Shown in pieces: positions 1 through 12,528 of a stretch of 64,000 nucleotides of DNA. Origin of the DNA: Molossus alvarezi (Eukaryota; Chordata; Mammalia; Chiroptera; Molossidae). A program made the translations under genes and the position numbers. The notes beneath the pieces are model-generated. The model had not been told where the DNA came from and did not search any database. It was given only the letters and a program-made list of their open reading frames with translations. Positions within the stretch are counted from its first letter, which is position 1; every line of letters begins with the position of its first letter. Location of the stretch: NCBI GenBank assembly GCA_037176705.1, contig CM073887.1, forward strand, positions 57,063,001-57,127,000, given 5' to 3'.

Positions 1-183
1 ACACAGAAACAGAAGCCAAATGAAAGAACAAGAGATCTCTACCAAAGATGAGATAAATAAGGTGCAGTTAAGCAAGCTAACAGAACTAGAATTCAGAGAC
101 ATGATCTTGAGGAAGCTCAACAGCATGTGTAAGGACATGAGCACAATGAATATAAAAAAAATGTTGAAAAGCAACCAGTGGGG
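1..183 (+). mobile_element. L1 fragment (ORF1 N-terminal part), 'L1-A'
   Basis: An open frame from base 20 reads like the N-terminal part of the L1 ORF1 proteins elsewhere in this window ([27 protein letters not shown] pattern). It stops matching at about 183, where the 5' end of another L1 begins (AATGGCGG motif at 194). No poly(A) separates the two, and I do not find the rest of this copy further on. Confidence 0.8.
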
Positions 184-3100
184 GAGTTCAGTAAATGGCG
201 GAGAAGTGACCAAAGCTACACAGACCATCTGCCAGGACCAAACTGGATTTACAACAAAAATGAAGGCTAATCGTCAGGAAGGGGCAACCCAAAGACACCT
301 TGGAGGACCACAAACAAGGGACACCAACTCAATCCAGGTAGACTTGCGAGGACGCGAGAGGGGGCCGGGAGCCCATGGTCCGCAGTGGCCTGGGCAGGGA
401 CCAGGAAACTCAGCGGGAAGTTGCTGCTGCCACCTCGGTTGCCACCCCACCTGAGTCCTGCAAACTCTGTTGCCTGTTAAGCCCTTGGCTGGTGCCGCAC
501 AGACTCACTGGGACCAGGGGACTCGGCGGGACCAGGGGACTCAGTGGGAAGTTGCTGCTACCAACTCCCTTGTGACCCCGCATGAGTCCTGCGAACTCTA
601 TTGCCTGCTAAGCCGTCCACTGGTGCTGCACAGACTCACTGGGACCAGGGGACTCGGCGAGACCAGGGGGCTCTGCGGGAAGTTGCTGCTACCGCCTCCC
701 TTGTGACCCCGCATAAGGCCTGGGAACTCTGTTGCCTGCTAAGCCCTCCGCTGGTGCCCTACGAACTCACAGGGACCAGGGGACTCTGCTGGAAGCTGCT
801 GCCACCTCTGCAGTGTCCCACTACCGTGGCTCAGTCCTGGGGTTTCTTCTGAGTGCAACACCCTCAGCTGGAGCCACAGCCACGGCCGCCCTTGGCTGGA
901 AACAGCGCCCTCGGGTTAAAAGTCCCAGGAGGCTCCATGACGCAGAGTCCGGACAGAGGCTAAATTGGCAGCAGCCAGTCACCTTGGGCTCGGGCAGAGG
1001 GAAGGCGGACTGGACTGGAACAGTGTAGGGACACTTGGGTTTTGGAGAGTGCTATGAGCTTTCCCTGAGTGCAGCCACACAAAATTGTGGTCATTTTACT
1101 CCTTCCCAGGGCCCTGGGGGGGAGGCGGCAGCCCCTCCCTCAGAGATTCAACCCCACCTGGTGGCCATTGAAATGCTAATTGAGGCCCATTAACAACCAG
1201 CATCTGCCCCACCCTTGGAAGATCCTCTTACGCTGAGTACCTGAGGGAGTTTTTCAGGCAACTCAGAAACCAAGGTTCTTCAGGTGACCTCTACTAATAG
1301 CCTCCAGGCAAAAAAAAAAACAAACCTAGAGGATAACTACCATCCCCTGGGCTAGCAAAACTAACCAGGAAAGCTAAGACTTGACAGAGGGGTTTAAAAT
1401 GGGTCTTCCCTGCCTCATCCAAAACCAGGAGAGAAAGCCACAAAGAGCAGAACACCAACAACCACAGGGAAAATTTGGCAGACTCCAAAGCCCACTGTGA
1501 TGGCCAAAATGGTGAAAAACAGAAACAAAAGCCAAACGAAAGAACAAGAGACCTCTACGGAAGATGAGATAAATGAGGTGCAGTTAAGCAAGTTAACAGA
1601 ACTAGAATTTAGAGCCATGATGTTGAGAAAGCTCAAAAGCATGTGTAAGGATGTGAGCACCATGAGTAAAGACAGAGAAATGTTGAAAATAAACCAGTTG
1701 GAAAATAAAAACCAACAGGAAGAAATGAAGAATGACATATCAGAAATGAAAAACACATTGGAAGGTATAAAAAGCAGAGTAGAGGAAGCTGAGGACCGGA
1801 TCAGTGAATTAGAAGACAGGCTAGAAAAAATCAACCAATCAGAAAACAAAAGGAAAAAACTATTAAAAAACAGGAAGACAGCTTAAGAGAACTGTGGGAC
1901 AACTGGAAACGGAATAATATTCACATCATAGGAGTCCCTGAAGAAGAAGAAAATAAGCAAGGGTTAGAGAATATATTCAAAGAAATAGTGACAGAAAATT
2001 TCCCTAATTTGGTGAAGGAAGAAGGCATTCAAGTTCAAGAAGCACAGAGAGCCCCAAGTAAGAAGAGCCCAAACAGGCCCACACCAAGACACATAGTAAT
2101 CAAACTGCCAAAAATTAAAGACAAAGAGAGAATCCTAAAAGCAGCAAGAGATAAGCAACAGGATACCTACAAAGGAAACCGCATAAGGCTCTCAGCTGAC
2201 TTCTCACAAGAAACACTACAGGCTAAAAGGGAATAGCATGAAGTAATCAAGGTCATGAATAACAAAGATCTGAATCCAAGACTACTCTACCCAGCAAGGC
2301 TATCATTCAAAACAGAAGGTCAAATAAAGAACATCCCAGACAAAAAAGGCTAAGGGAATACATTAGTACCAAAAAAGCACTGCCACAAATGTTAAAAGGA
2401 CTGCTATAATTACCAGGAGAAATGGGAAGAAAAATGGAACCACACTAAACAAAAATGGCAATAAATAAATAAATATCAATAATCACCTTATGTAAATGGA
2501 CTGAATGCTCCCATAAAAAGACACAGAGTAGCTGATGGGATAAGAAAGCATGACTCACCTATATGTTGTTTACAAGAGACCCACCTCACAACAAAAGACT
2601 CACATGGAATGAGAGTGAAGGGATGGAAAAAAATCTTCCAAGCAAACGGAAAAGAAAAAAAGCTGTGGTAGCAATACTCATATCTGATAAAATAGATTTC
2701 AGAATGAAGGCCATAATTAGAAACAAAGAAGGACACTACATAATATTGAAAGGATCAATTCAACAGGAAGATATAACCTTGATAAACATATATGCACCCA
2801 ATATAGGAGTACGAAAATATATTTTAAAACTTCTGGAGGACTTCAAAGGAGAAATCGATAGCAACACAATCAAGGCAGGGGACTTCAACACCCCGCTGAC
2901 ATCACTGGATAGATCCTCTAGACAAAAAATTAGCAAGGAAACAGAGACTCTAAATGAAGCACTAGACCAAATGGATTTAATAGATATCTACAGAGAACTA
3001 CATCCCAAAACTATAGAATTCACATTCATCTCAAGTGCACATGAGACATTCTCAAAGATAGACCACATGTTATGGCACAAACGAACTCTCTACAAGTTGA

Positions 3101-5780
3101 AGAACATTGAAATTATATCAAGCATCTTCTCACATCACAATGGCATGAAACTAGAAATCAATTGCAAGAAGACCATACAAAGACATTTGAACACATGGAA
3201 GCTAAATAGCATGTTATTAAACAATGAATGGGTCACCGATGAGATCAAGGAAGAAATCAAAAACTTCCTGGAAACCATTGAAAATGAAGACACAACAACA
3301 CACAATCTATGGGATGCAGCAAAAACAGTTCTGAGAGAGAAGTACATAGCACTAAAGGCCTACCTCAAAAAAGAAGAAAAATCTCTAATAGACTATCTAA
3401 CTTCACAACTTAAGGAACAAGAGAGCAAACAAAAAGAAAACTCCACAGCAAGTAGAAGGAATGAAATAGTAAGGATCAGAGCAGAAATAAATGACATAGA
3501 GACCAAAGAAACAATTCAAAGGATCAATAAAACAAAGAGCTGGTTTTTTGAAAAGATAAACAAGATTGATGGACCCTTAGCTAGACTCACCAAGAAACAA
3601 AGAGAGAAAACCCAAATACACAGAATCAGGAATGAAAGAGGAGAGATAACGACTGACACCACAGAAATACAAAAGATGGTTAACAACTACTATGAACAAT
3701 TATATGGCAACAAATTCGACAATCTAAGCAAAATGGACAAATTTCTAGAAACACATAGTCTACCAAAACTGGATCAGGAAGAGATAGAAAACTTGAACAG
3801 ACCAATAACAACAGAAGAATTGGAAGATGTAATCAAGACTCTCCCAGCAAAGAAAGCCCATGCCCAGATGGCTTCATGGGGGAGTTTTACCGAATGTTCA
3901 AAGAACAACTAATACCCATTATCCTCAAACTATTTCAAAAAATTCAAGAAGAAGAAAGACTTCCAAACTCATTTAATAAAGCCACCATAATTCTAATTCC
4001 AAAACCAGAAAAAAAGACTCAACAAAGAAAGAAAACTACAAGGCAATATCCCTGATGAACACAGATGCCAAAATCCTGAACAAAATACTAGCAAATCGGA
4101 TCCAGCAATACACCAAAAAAATTATCCACCATGACTAAGTGGGATTCATCTCAGGGATGCAAAGTGGGTACAATATTCACAAATCCATAAATGTGATACA
4201 CCACATAAATGAAATGAAGAATAAAAACCACATGATAATATCCATAGATGCCGAAAAAGCCTTCAACAAATCCAGCATCCATTTCTGATAAAAACGCTCA
4301 GCAGTGTGGGAATAGAGGGATCATATCTAGACATAATAAAGGCAATATATGAAAGACCTACAGCCAACATCATACTCAATGGGCAAAAACTAAAAGCATT
4401 TCCCTTAAGAACAGGAACAAGGCAAGGATGCCCACTTTCGCCACTTCCTATTTAACATAGTACTGGAAGTCTTAGCCACAGCAATCAGACAGGAAGAAAA
4501 AATAAAAAGGATCCAAATTGGAAAGGAGGAAGTGAAATTGTCATTATTTGCAGATGACATGATACTATACATAGAAAACCCCAAAGACTCCAACAAACGT
4601 TTACTAGACTTAACAAATGAATATAGCAAATTAGCAGGATACAAAATTAACGTCAAGAAATTGACGGCATTCTTGTACACCAATGATGAACTCACAGAAT
4701 GAGAAACTAAGAAAATAATCCCACTCATCATTGCAGCAAAAAAATTTAGATACCTAGGAAAAAAATTAACCAAAGAAATAAAGAACCTATTCGCAGAAAA
4801 CTACAGGTCATTGCAAAAAGAAATAGAGGGAGATATAAAAAGTGGAAGCACATACCCTGTTCATGGATTGGAAGAATCAACATCACTAAAATGTCCATAC
4901 AACCCAAAGCAATCTATAGATTCAATGCAATCCCCATCAAAATACCAATGGCATACTTCACAGACTTAGAACAAGTACTTCAAAAGTTCATATGGAACCA
5001 AAAAAGGCCTCAAATAGCCACAGAAATCCTGAAAAGGAAGAACAAAGTTGGAGGGATCACAATACCAGATTTCAGGTTATATTACAAAGCCACTGTAATC
5101 AAAACAGCCTGGTACTGGCACAAGAACAGGCATATAGACTAGTGGAACAGAACAGAGAACCCAGAAATGGACCCAAAACAATATGCTCAATTAATATTTG
5201 ACAAAGGTGGCAAGAGCATACAGTGGAGTAAGGACAGCCTCTGTAATAAATGGTGCTAAGAAAATTGGACAGCTACTTGCAGAAAAATGAAACTAGACCA
5301 TCAACTTACACCCTACATGACAATAAACTCAAAATGGATGAAAGACTTAAATGTAAATCATGAATTCATAAAAATCCTAGAAGATACTGTAGGCAACAAA
5401 ATTTCAGACATCAAACACAGCAGAATTTTCACTGACACATCACCTAAGGCAATAGAAACAAAGGAGAAAATGAACACATGGGACTACATCAAATGCAAAA
5501 GCTTCTGCACAGCAAAAGATACAATCATCAAAACGGAAAGGCTACCCACTGTATGGGAGAGCATAATTGACAATGATATATCAGATAAGGGGTTAATTTC
5601 CAATACATATAGAGTGCTCATACAACTCCACAAAAGGAAGACAAAGAACCCAATTACAAAATGGGCAGAGGAACTAAATAGACACCTCTCCAAACAGGAC
5701 ATACAAATGGCTAAGAAACATAAGAAGAAATGCTCATCATCACTAATCATCAGAGAGATGCAAATTAAAACAACAATGAG
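184..5780 (+). mobile_element. L1 retrotransposon, 5' end to mid/late ORF2, decayed ('L1-B')
   Basis: The 5'UTR spans about 184-1496 and starts with the L1 5' motif containing AATGGCGG. It includes roughly three tandem units of 131 bp (about 444, 575 and 706 onward). ORF1 begins at 1497 (coiled-coil N-terminal half open to 1886), then is broken by a frameshift and resumes at 1988-2236. ORF2 runs from about 2458. Its longest open stretch is 2563-3912 (endonuclease and start of the RT region), followed by several frameshifts and stops. The FADD reverse-transcriptase motif is recognisable near 4550. The copy ends abruptly near 5780 inside the C-terminal ORF2 region, where a new L1 5' end starts. 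It is not functional. Confidence 0.88.
444..840 (+). repeat. Tandem 131-bp monomers in L1-B 5'UTR
   Basis: About three head-to-tail units. Each contains a GCATGAGTCCTGCGAACTC-like start and a GACTCACTGGGACCAGGGG core, with starts near 444, 575 and 706 (spacing 131). Tandem 5'UTR units act as promoter monomers in several mammalian L1 lineages. These units differ in sequence and length from the 116-bp units of the young L1 at 62291-62754. Confidence 0.75.
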
Positions 5781-8700
5781 TAAAAATGGCAGTGGAGTGA
5801 TCGGAAGCTACACAGACCATCTCCCAGAACCAAACTGGAATTACAACTACAACACAGACAAATCGACGGGGAAAACCAACAAAAGAGCAGCTTGTGAGGA
5901 CCATATAACCAGGGAAACTGACTCGATCCTGGTAGGATTGCCAAGGCACGAGACAGGGGCTGGGAGGCCACAGTCAGCAGCTGGGCAGCAGCCTCAGCTG
6001 TGAGCAGGGCCCTCGGGTTATGCTCCCAGGCAGGTCCACAGAGCAGAGCCGGGACAGAGGCTAAAACAGCCACAGCCACTCAACTTGGGCTCCGGCAGAG
6101 GGAGGGTGGACTGGTGAACTATGTCGGGAAACTCGAGATTTGTAGGGCACTCAGAGCTTTTGCTGAGTGGCAGCCACACAGGACAATGGCCATATTGCTT
6201 TTTCCCAGGGCCATGGGGAGAGGCAGCGGCCCCTCCCTCAGAGATCCAATGCCACCCTGTGGGCCACTGAAGTGCTAATTGAAGCTCATTAACAACCAGC
6301 ATCGGCCCCACCCTCATGAAATCCCCTTATGCTGAGCACCTGAGGGAGTTTTCGAATCAACTGACAATCCAAAACTCATCAAGTAACCTCGACTTCTAGC
6401 CTCCAGGCAAAAAGCTAGATGATAACTGTACCTTCCCTGGGTTAGCAACATTAACCAGGAAAATAAGACTTGACAGTGGTGTTTAACGTGGGGCTTCCCT
6501 CGCTCATCTAAACCCAGGAGAGGGACCCACAAACAGCAGAACACCAACACCCACATGGCAAACTTGAAAGGCTACAAAGCCCACAGTGATAGCCAAAAGG
6601 GTGAAACACAGAAACAGAAGCCAAACGAAAGAGCAAGAGACCTCCACCGAAGATGAAATTAATGTGGAGAAATTAGGCATGTTAACAGAGCTAGAATTCA
6701 GAGCCATGATCTTGAGGAAGCTGAACACCATGAGTAAGGACATAGAAAAACTGAAAATAAGCCAATGGGAAATTAAAAACCATCAAGAAGTGATAAAAAA
6801 TGACATATGAGAAATGAAAAACACATTGGAATGTTTAAAAAGCAGAGTAGAGGAAGCTGAGGACCAGATCAGTGAATTAGAAGACAGCATGGAAAAATGA
6901 ACCAATCAGAAAAACAAAAGGAAAATATGATTAAAAAAACAGGAAGACAGCTTAAGAGAACTGTGGGACAACTGGAAACGGAATAATATTTGCATCCTGG
7001 ATTCCCCGAAGAAGAATAAAATGAGCAAGGGATAGAAAATATATTCAAAAAAATAGTGACAGAAAACCTCCCATATTTGGTGAAGGAAGAAGGAATTCAA
7101 GTTCAAGAAGCACAGAGAGTCCCAAATAAGAAGAACCCAAACAGGCCCACACCAAGACACATAGAAATTAAAATGCCAAAAATTAAAGACAAAGAGAGAA
7201 TCCTAAAAGCAGCAAGAGATAAGCAACAGGTTACCTACAATGGAAACCCCATAAGGCTTTCAGCTGACTTCTCACAAGAAACACTACAGGCCAGAAGGGA
7301 ATGGCATGAAGTATTCAAGGTCATGAAAAACAAAAACCAAATCCAAGACTACTCTACCCAGCAAGGCTATCATTCAAAATAGAAGGTCAAATAAAGAGCT
7401 TCCCAGACAAAAAAAAAGGCTAAGGGAATACATTAGCACCAAACAAGCACTGCAAGAAATGTTAAAAGGACTGCTGTAATTGGCAAGAGAAATGGGAAGA
7501 AAAATAGAACCATGCTAAACAAAAATGGCAATAAATAAGTACATATCAATAATCACCTTAAATGTAAATGGATTTAATGCTCCCATAAAAAGACACAGAG
7601 TAGCTAATTGGATACGAAAGCATGACGCATCTATATGTTGTTTACAAGAGACCCACCTCACAACAAAACACTCACTTAGGTTGAAAGTGAAGGGATGGAA
7701 AAAAATTTTCCAAGCAAATGGAAAGCAAATAAAAGGCTGGGGTAGCAATACTCATATCTGATAAAATAGATTTCAAAATGAAGACCATAACTAGAGACAA
7801 AGAAGGCCACTACATAATATTGAAAGGATCTATCCAACAGGAAGATATAACCTTGATAAACATATATGCACCCAATATAGGAGTACCAAAATATATTAAA
7901 ATTCTCTAGAGGACTTCCAAGTAGAAATCGACAGCAATACAGTCATAGCAGGGGACTTCAACACCCCATTGACAGCACTGAATAGATCCTCTAGACAAAA
8001 AAATTAGCAAGGAAACAGAGACTCTAAATGAAGCACTAGACCAAATGGATTTAATAGATATCTACAGAGAATTACACCCCAAAACTACAGAATACACATT
8101 CCTCTCAAGTGCACATGGGACATTCTCAAAAATAGACCACTTGACAGGACACAAACTAAATCTCTACAAGTTCAAGAAGATTAAAATCATACCAAGCATC
8201 TTCTCAGATCACAATGGCATGAAACTAGAAATCAATTGCAACAAGAACATGCAAAGACATTTCAACACATGTAGGCTAAATAGCATGTTATTAAACAATG
8301 AATGGGTCACCGAGGAGATCAAGGAAGAAATTAAAAACTTCCGGGAAAGCAGTAAAAACTAACACACAACAACACAAAATCTATGGGATGCATCGAAAGC
8401 AGTTCTGAGAGGGAAGGTCATAGCACTACAGGCCTACCTCAAGAAACAAGAAAAATTTCTAATCGACTGTCTAACCTCACAACTTAAAGAAATAGAAAGC
8501 AAACAAACAAACAACAAAAAAAACCCTGAGCAAGTAGAATAAAGGAAATAGTAAAGATCAGAGAAGAAATAAATTACATAGAGACCAAAAAAAAACAATT
8601 CAAAGGATCAATGAAACAAAGAGCTGGTTTTTAGAAAAGATAAACAAGATCGATGGACCCTTAGCTAGACTCACCAAGAAACAAAGAGAGGGAACACAAA

Positions 8701-8955
8701 TACATGAAATCAGAAATGAAAGAGGAGAAGTAACAACTAACACCACAGAAATACAAAAGATCATTAACAGCTACTATGAACAACTATATGGCAACAAATT
8801 CGACAATCTAAACGAAATGGACAAATTTCTAGAAACATACAGTCTGCCAAAACTGGACGGGGAAGATAGAAAACTTGAACAGACCAATAACAACTAAGGA
8901 AATTGAAGAGGTAATCAAGACTCTCCCAGCAAACAAAAGGCCAGGCCCAGATGGC

Positions 8956-9209
8956 TTCACAGGGGAGTTTTACCAAACATTCAAAGAACTAACACCCATT
9001 CTCCTCAAGCTATTTCAAAAAATTCAAGAAGAAGGAAGACTTCCAAACACGTTCTATGAGGCCAGCATAATTCTAATTCCAATTCACAGGGGAGTTTTAC
9101 CGAACATTCAAAGAACTAACACCCATTCTCCTCAAGCTATTTCAAAAAATTCAAGAAAAAGAAAGACTTCCAAACACATTCTATGAGGCCAGCATAATTC
9201 TAATTCCAA
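8956..9209 (+). repeat. 127-bp tandem duplication inside L1-C ORF2
   Basis: The segment starting TTCACAGGGGAGTTTTACC at 8956 is repeated at 9083, spacing 127, with a few mismatches. It adds a second copy of the ORF2 stretch just before the RT core, so the duplication happened inside a dead L1. Confidence 0.85.
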
Positions 9210-9583
9210 AACCAGAAAAAGACACTACAAAAAATGAAAACTACAGGCCAATATCCCTGATGAACATAGACGCCAAAATCCTGAACAAAATATTAGCAAA
9301 TTGGATCCAGAAATACATCAAAAAAATTATTCACCATGACCAAGTGGGATTTATTCCAGGGATGAAAGGCTGGTACAATATTTGCTAATCAATAAATGTG
9401 ATACACCACATAAACAAAATGAAGAATAAAAACCACATGATCATATCAATAGATGCTGAAAAGGCATTCAACAAAATCCAGCATCCATTTTTGATAAAAA
9501 CGCTCAGCAATGTGGGAATAGAGGGATCATATCTCGACATAATAAAGGCCATATATGAAAGACCTACGGCCAACATCATACTC

Positions 9584-9846
9584 CTCTTTTTTTTTTTTTT
9601 TTTATCCTCACCCGAGGATATTTTTCCATTTTTTGTACAGATAGAGTGGGAACGAGAGAGAGGAAGGAGAGAGAGAGAGAGAGAGAAACATCGACGCGAA
9701 GGGACACATCGAGTGGCTGCCACCCGCACGACCAACCAGGGCCAGGGACAAACTGCAACCAAAGTACGTGCCCTTAGCGGGAACCAAACCCGGGTCTCTC
9801 CAGACCGCAGGCCAATGCTCTAACCGCTGAGCCAAACTGGCCAGGG
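9584..9846 (-). mobile_element. Ves-type SINE
   Basis: Reverse-oriented tRNA-derived SINE. Poly(T), then ATCCTCACCCGAGGATAT (complement of the Ves tail), a GA-rich middle and the tRNA-like head ending in GGCCAGGG. It is flanked by the 13-bp target duplication CAACATCATACTC at 9571-9583 and 9847-9859, inside ORF2 of L1-C. This is a repeat, not a tRNA gene. Confidence 0.95.
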
Positions 9847-12276
9847 CAACATCATACTCAATGGACAGAAACTAAAAACATTTCCATTAAGAACAGGAAC
9901 AAGACAGGGATGCCCACTTTCGCCACTCCTATTTAACATAGTACTGGAAGTCTTAGCCACAGCAATCAGACAGGAGGAAAAAATAAAAGGGATCCAAATT
10001 GGAAAGGAGGAAGTGAAACTGTCATTATTTGCAGATGATATGATATTATACATAGAAAACCCTAAAGACTCCATCAAAAATCTACTAGACTTAATAAATG
10101 AATTTGGCAACGTAGCAGGATACAAAATTAACGTCAAGAAATTGACAGCATTCTTGTACACCAATGATGAGCTCACAGAAAGAGAAACTAAGAAAACAAT
10201 CCCACTCATCATTGCAGTAAAAAAAATTAAGATGCCTAGGAATAAACTTAACCAAAGAAGTAAAGGACCTATTCGCAGAAAACTACAGGTCATTGAAAAA
10301 AGAAATAGAGGAAGATATAAAAAGTGGAAGCACATACCCTGTTCATGGATTGGAAGAATTAACATCACTAAAATGTCCATACGACCCAAAGCAATCTATA
10401 GATTCAATGCAATCCCCATCAAAATACCAATGGCATACTTCACAGACTTAGAACAAATACTTCAAAAGTTCAGATGGAACCAAAAAAGAGCCTGAATAGC
10501 CACAGAAATCTTGAAAAACAAGGACAAAGTAGATGGGATGACATTACCAGATATCAGGTTATACTACAATGCGACTGTAATCAAAACAGCCTGGTACTGG
10601 CACAAGAACGGGCATATAGAACAGTGGAACAGAACAGAGAACCCAGAAATGGACCCAAGGCAATATGCTCAATTAATATTTGACAAAAGTGGCAAGAGCA
10701 TACAGTGGAGTAAGGACAGCCTCTTTAATAAATGGTGTTGGGAAAATTGGACAGCTACATGCAAAAAAATGAAACTAGTCCATCAACTTACTCCCTACAC
10801 AAGAATAAATTCAAAAAGGATAAAAGACTTAAATGTGACTCATGAATCCATAAAAATCCTAGAAGGAACTGTAGGCAACAAAATTTCAGACATCAAACAC
10901 AGCAGAATTATTTCAGACATCAAACACAGCAGAATTTTCACTGACACATCACCTAAGGCAATAGAAACGAAGGAGAAAATGAACACATGGGACTACATCA
11001 AACTCAAAAGCTTCTGCACAGCATAAGATAAAATCATCAAAACATAAAGGCTACCCACTGTATCGAGAGCATAATGGTCAATGATTTATTGATAAGGAGT
11101 TAATTTTCAATATATGGAGAGTGCTCATACAACTCCACAAAAGGAAGACAAAGAACGCAATTAAAATATGGACAGAGGAACTAAATAGACACCTCTCCAA
11201 ACAGGACATACAAATGGCTAAGAGACATATGAAGAAATGCTCAACATCACTAATCATCAGAGGCATGCAAATTAAAACAACAATGAGGTATCACCTCACT
11301 CACACCTGTCAAAATGGCTGCCATCAACAAATCATCAAACAACAAGTGTTTGCGAGGGTGTATAGAAAGGGAGACTCTAGTACACTGCTGGTGGGAATGC
11401 AAACTGGTGCAGCCACTATGGAAAACAATATGATATCACCTCAAAACATTAAAAATTGAACTGCCATTTGACCCAGTGATCCCACTTCTGGGAATATACC
11501 TTAAGAACCTGAAACAGCAATCAGAAAGAAATTTTGTTGCCTACATTTTCTTCTAGGATTTTTATGGATTCATGAGTCACATTTTAATCTTTTATCCATT
11601 TTGAGTTTATCCTAGTGTATGGTGTAAGTTGATGGTCTAGTTTCATTTTTTTGCATGTAGCTGTCCAATTTTCCCAACACCATTCATTGAAGAGGGTGTC
11701 TTTACTCCACTCTATGCCCTGGCAACCTTTGTCAAATATTAATTTAGCATATTGCCTTGGGTCCATTTTGGGTACTCTGTTCTGTTCCACTTATCTATAT
11801 GCTAGTTCTTGTGCCAGTACCAGGCTATTTTTATTACAGTTGCTTTGTAGTATAACCTGAAATCTGGTAATGTGATCCTTCCAACCTTGTTCTTTTTTTT
11901 CATGATTGCTGTGGCTATTCAGGGTCTTTTTTGGTTCCATATAAACTTTTGAAGTATTTGTTTTAGTTCTGTGAAGTATGTCCTTGGTATTTTGATTGGG
12001 ATTGCATTGAATCTATAGATTGCTTTGGGTAGTATGGACATTTTAATGATGTTAATTCTTCCAATCCATGAACAAGGTATGTGCTTCTACTTTTTATATC
12101 TTCCTCTATTTCTTTTTTTAATGACTTGTAGTTTTCTGCATATAGATTCTTTATTTCTTTGGTTGAGTTTATTCCTAGTTATCATAATTTTTTTTGGTGC
12201 AATGGTGAATGGGATTGTTTTTTTTTTTAGTTCCTTTTTTTGTGAGTTAATCATTGGTGTATAAGAATGCCATCCA

Positions 12277-12528
12277 GCCCTGGCCGGTTTGGCTCAGCGG
12301 TTGGAGCGTCGGCCTGCGGTCCGGAGAGACCCGGGTTTGGTTCCCGCTAGGGGCACGTACCTCGGTTGCAGTTTGTCCCCGGCCCTGGTTGGTCGTGTGG
12401 GTAGCAGCCACTCGATGTGTCCCTTCACGTCGATGTTTCTCTCTCTCTCTCTCTTCCTCTCTCTCCCTCCCGCTCTATCTGAACAAAAAATGGAAAAATG
12501 TCCTCGGGTGAGGATAAAAAAAAAAAAA
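12277..12528 (+). mobile_element. Ves-type SINE, well preserved
   Basis: Begins GCCCTGGCCGGTTTGGCTCAG, includes the B-box-like GGTTTGGTTCCC, a CT-rich middle, and ends CCTCGGGTGAGGAT plus poly(A). The target duplication is AAGAATGCCATCCA at 12263-12276 and 12529-12542. It is inserted in ORF2 of L1-D in the opposite orientation. Confidence 0.96.

Larger units (their letters stand above)
5781..11527 (+). mobile_element. L1 retrotransposon, 5' portion ('L1-C'), split by an inverted L1
   Basis: The 5' end has an AATGGCAG motif at 5786, then a 5'UTR to about 6585. ORF1 (6586 to about 7476) is interrupted by stops and frameshifts; its C-terminal half is open at 7056-7382. ORF2 (from 7525) is disrupted throughout. 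A SINE lies at 9584-9846, and short tandem duplications lie at 8956-9209 and 10885-10942. The element stops at about 11527 in late ORF2. The matching continuation (same ORF2 position, same strand) is found at about 16886-17395, so an inverted block sits inside it. Confidence 0.85.

Noticed and set aside
12277..12400. tRNA-like sequence with A and B boxes
   Set aside because: It is the head of a Ves-type SINE with a tail and target duplication; no intact tRNA fold or anticodon arm is evident.
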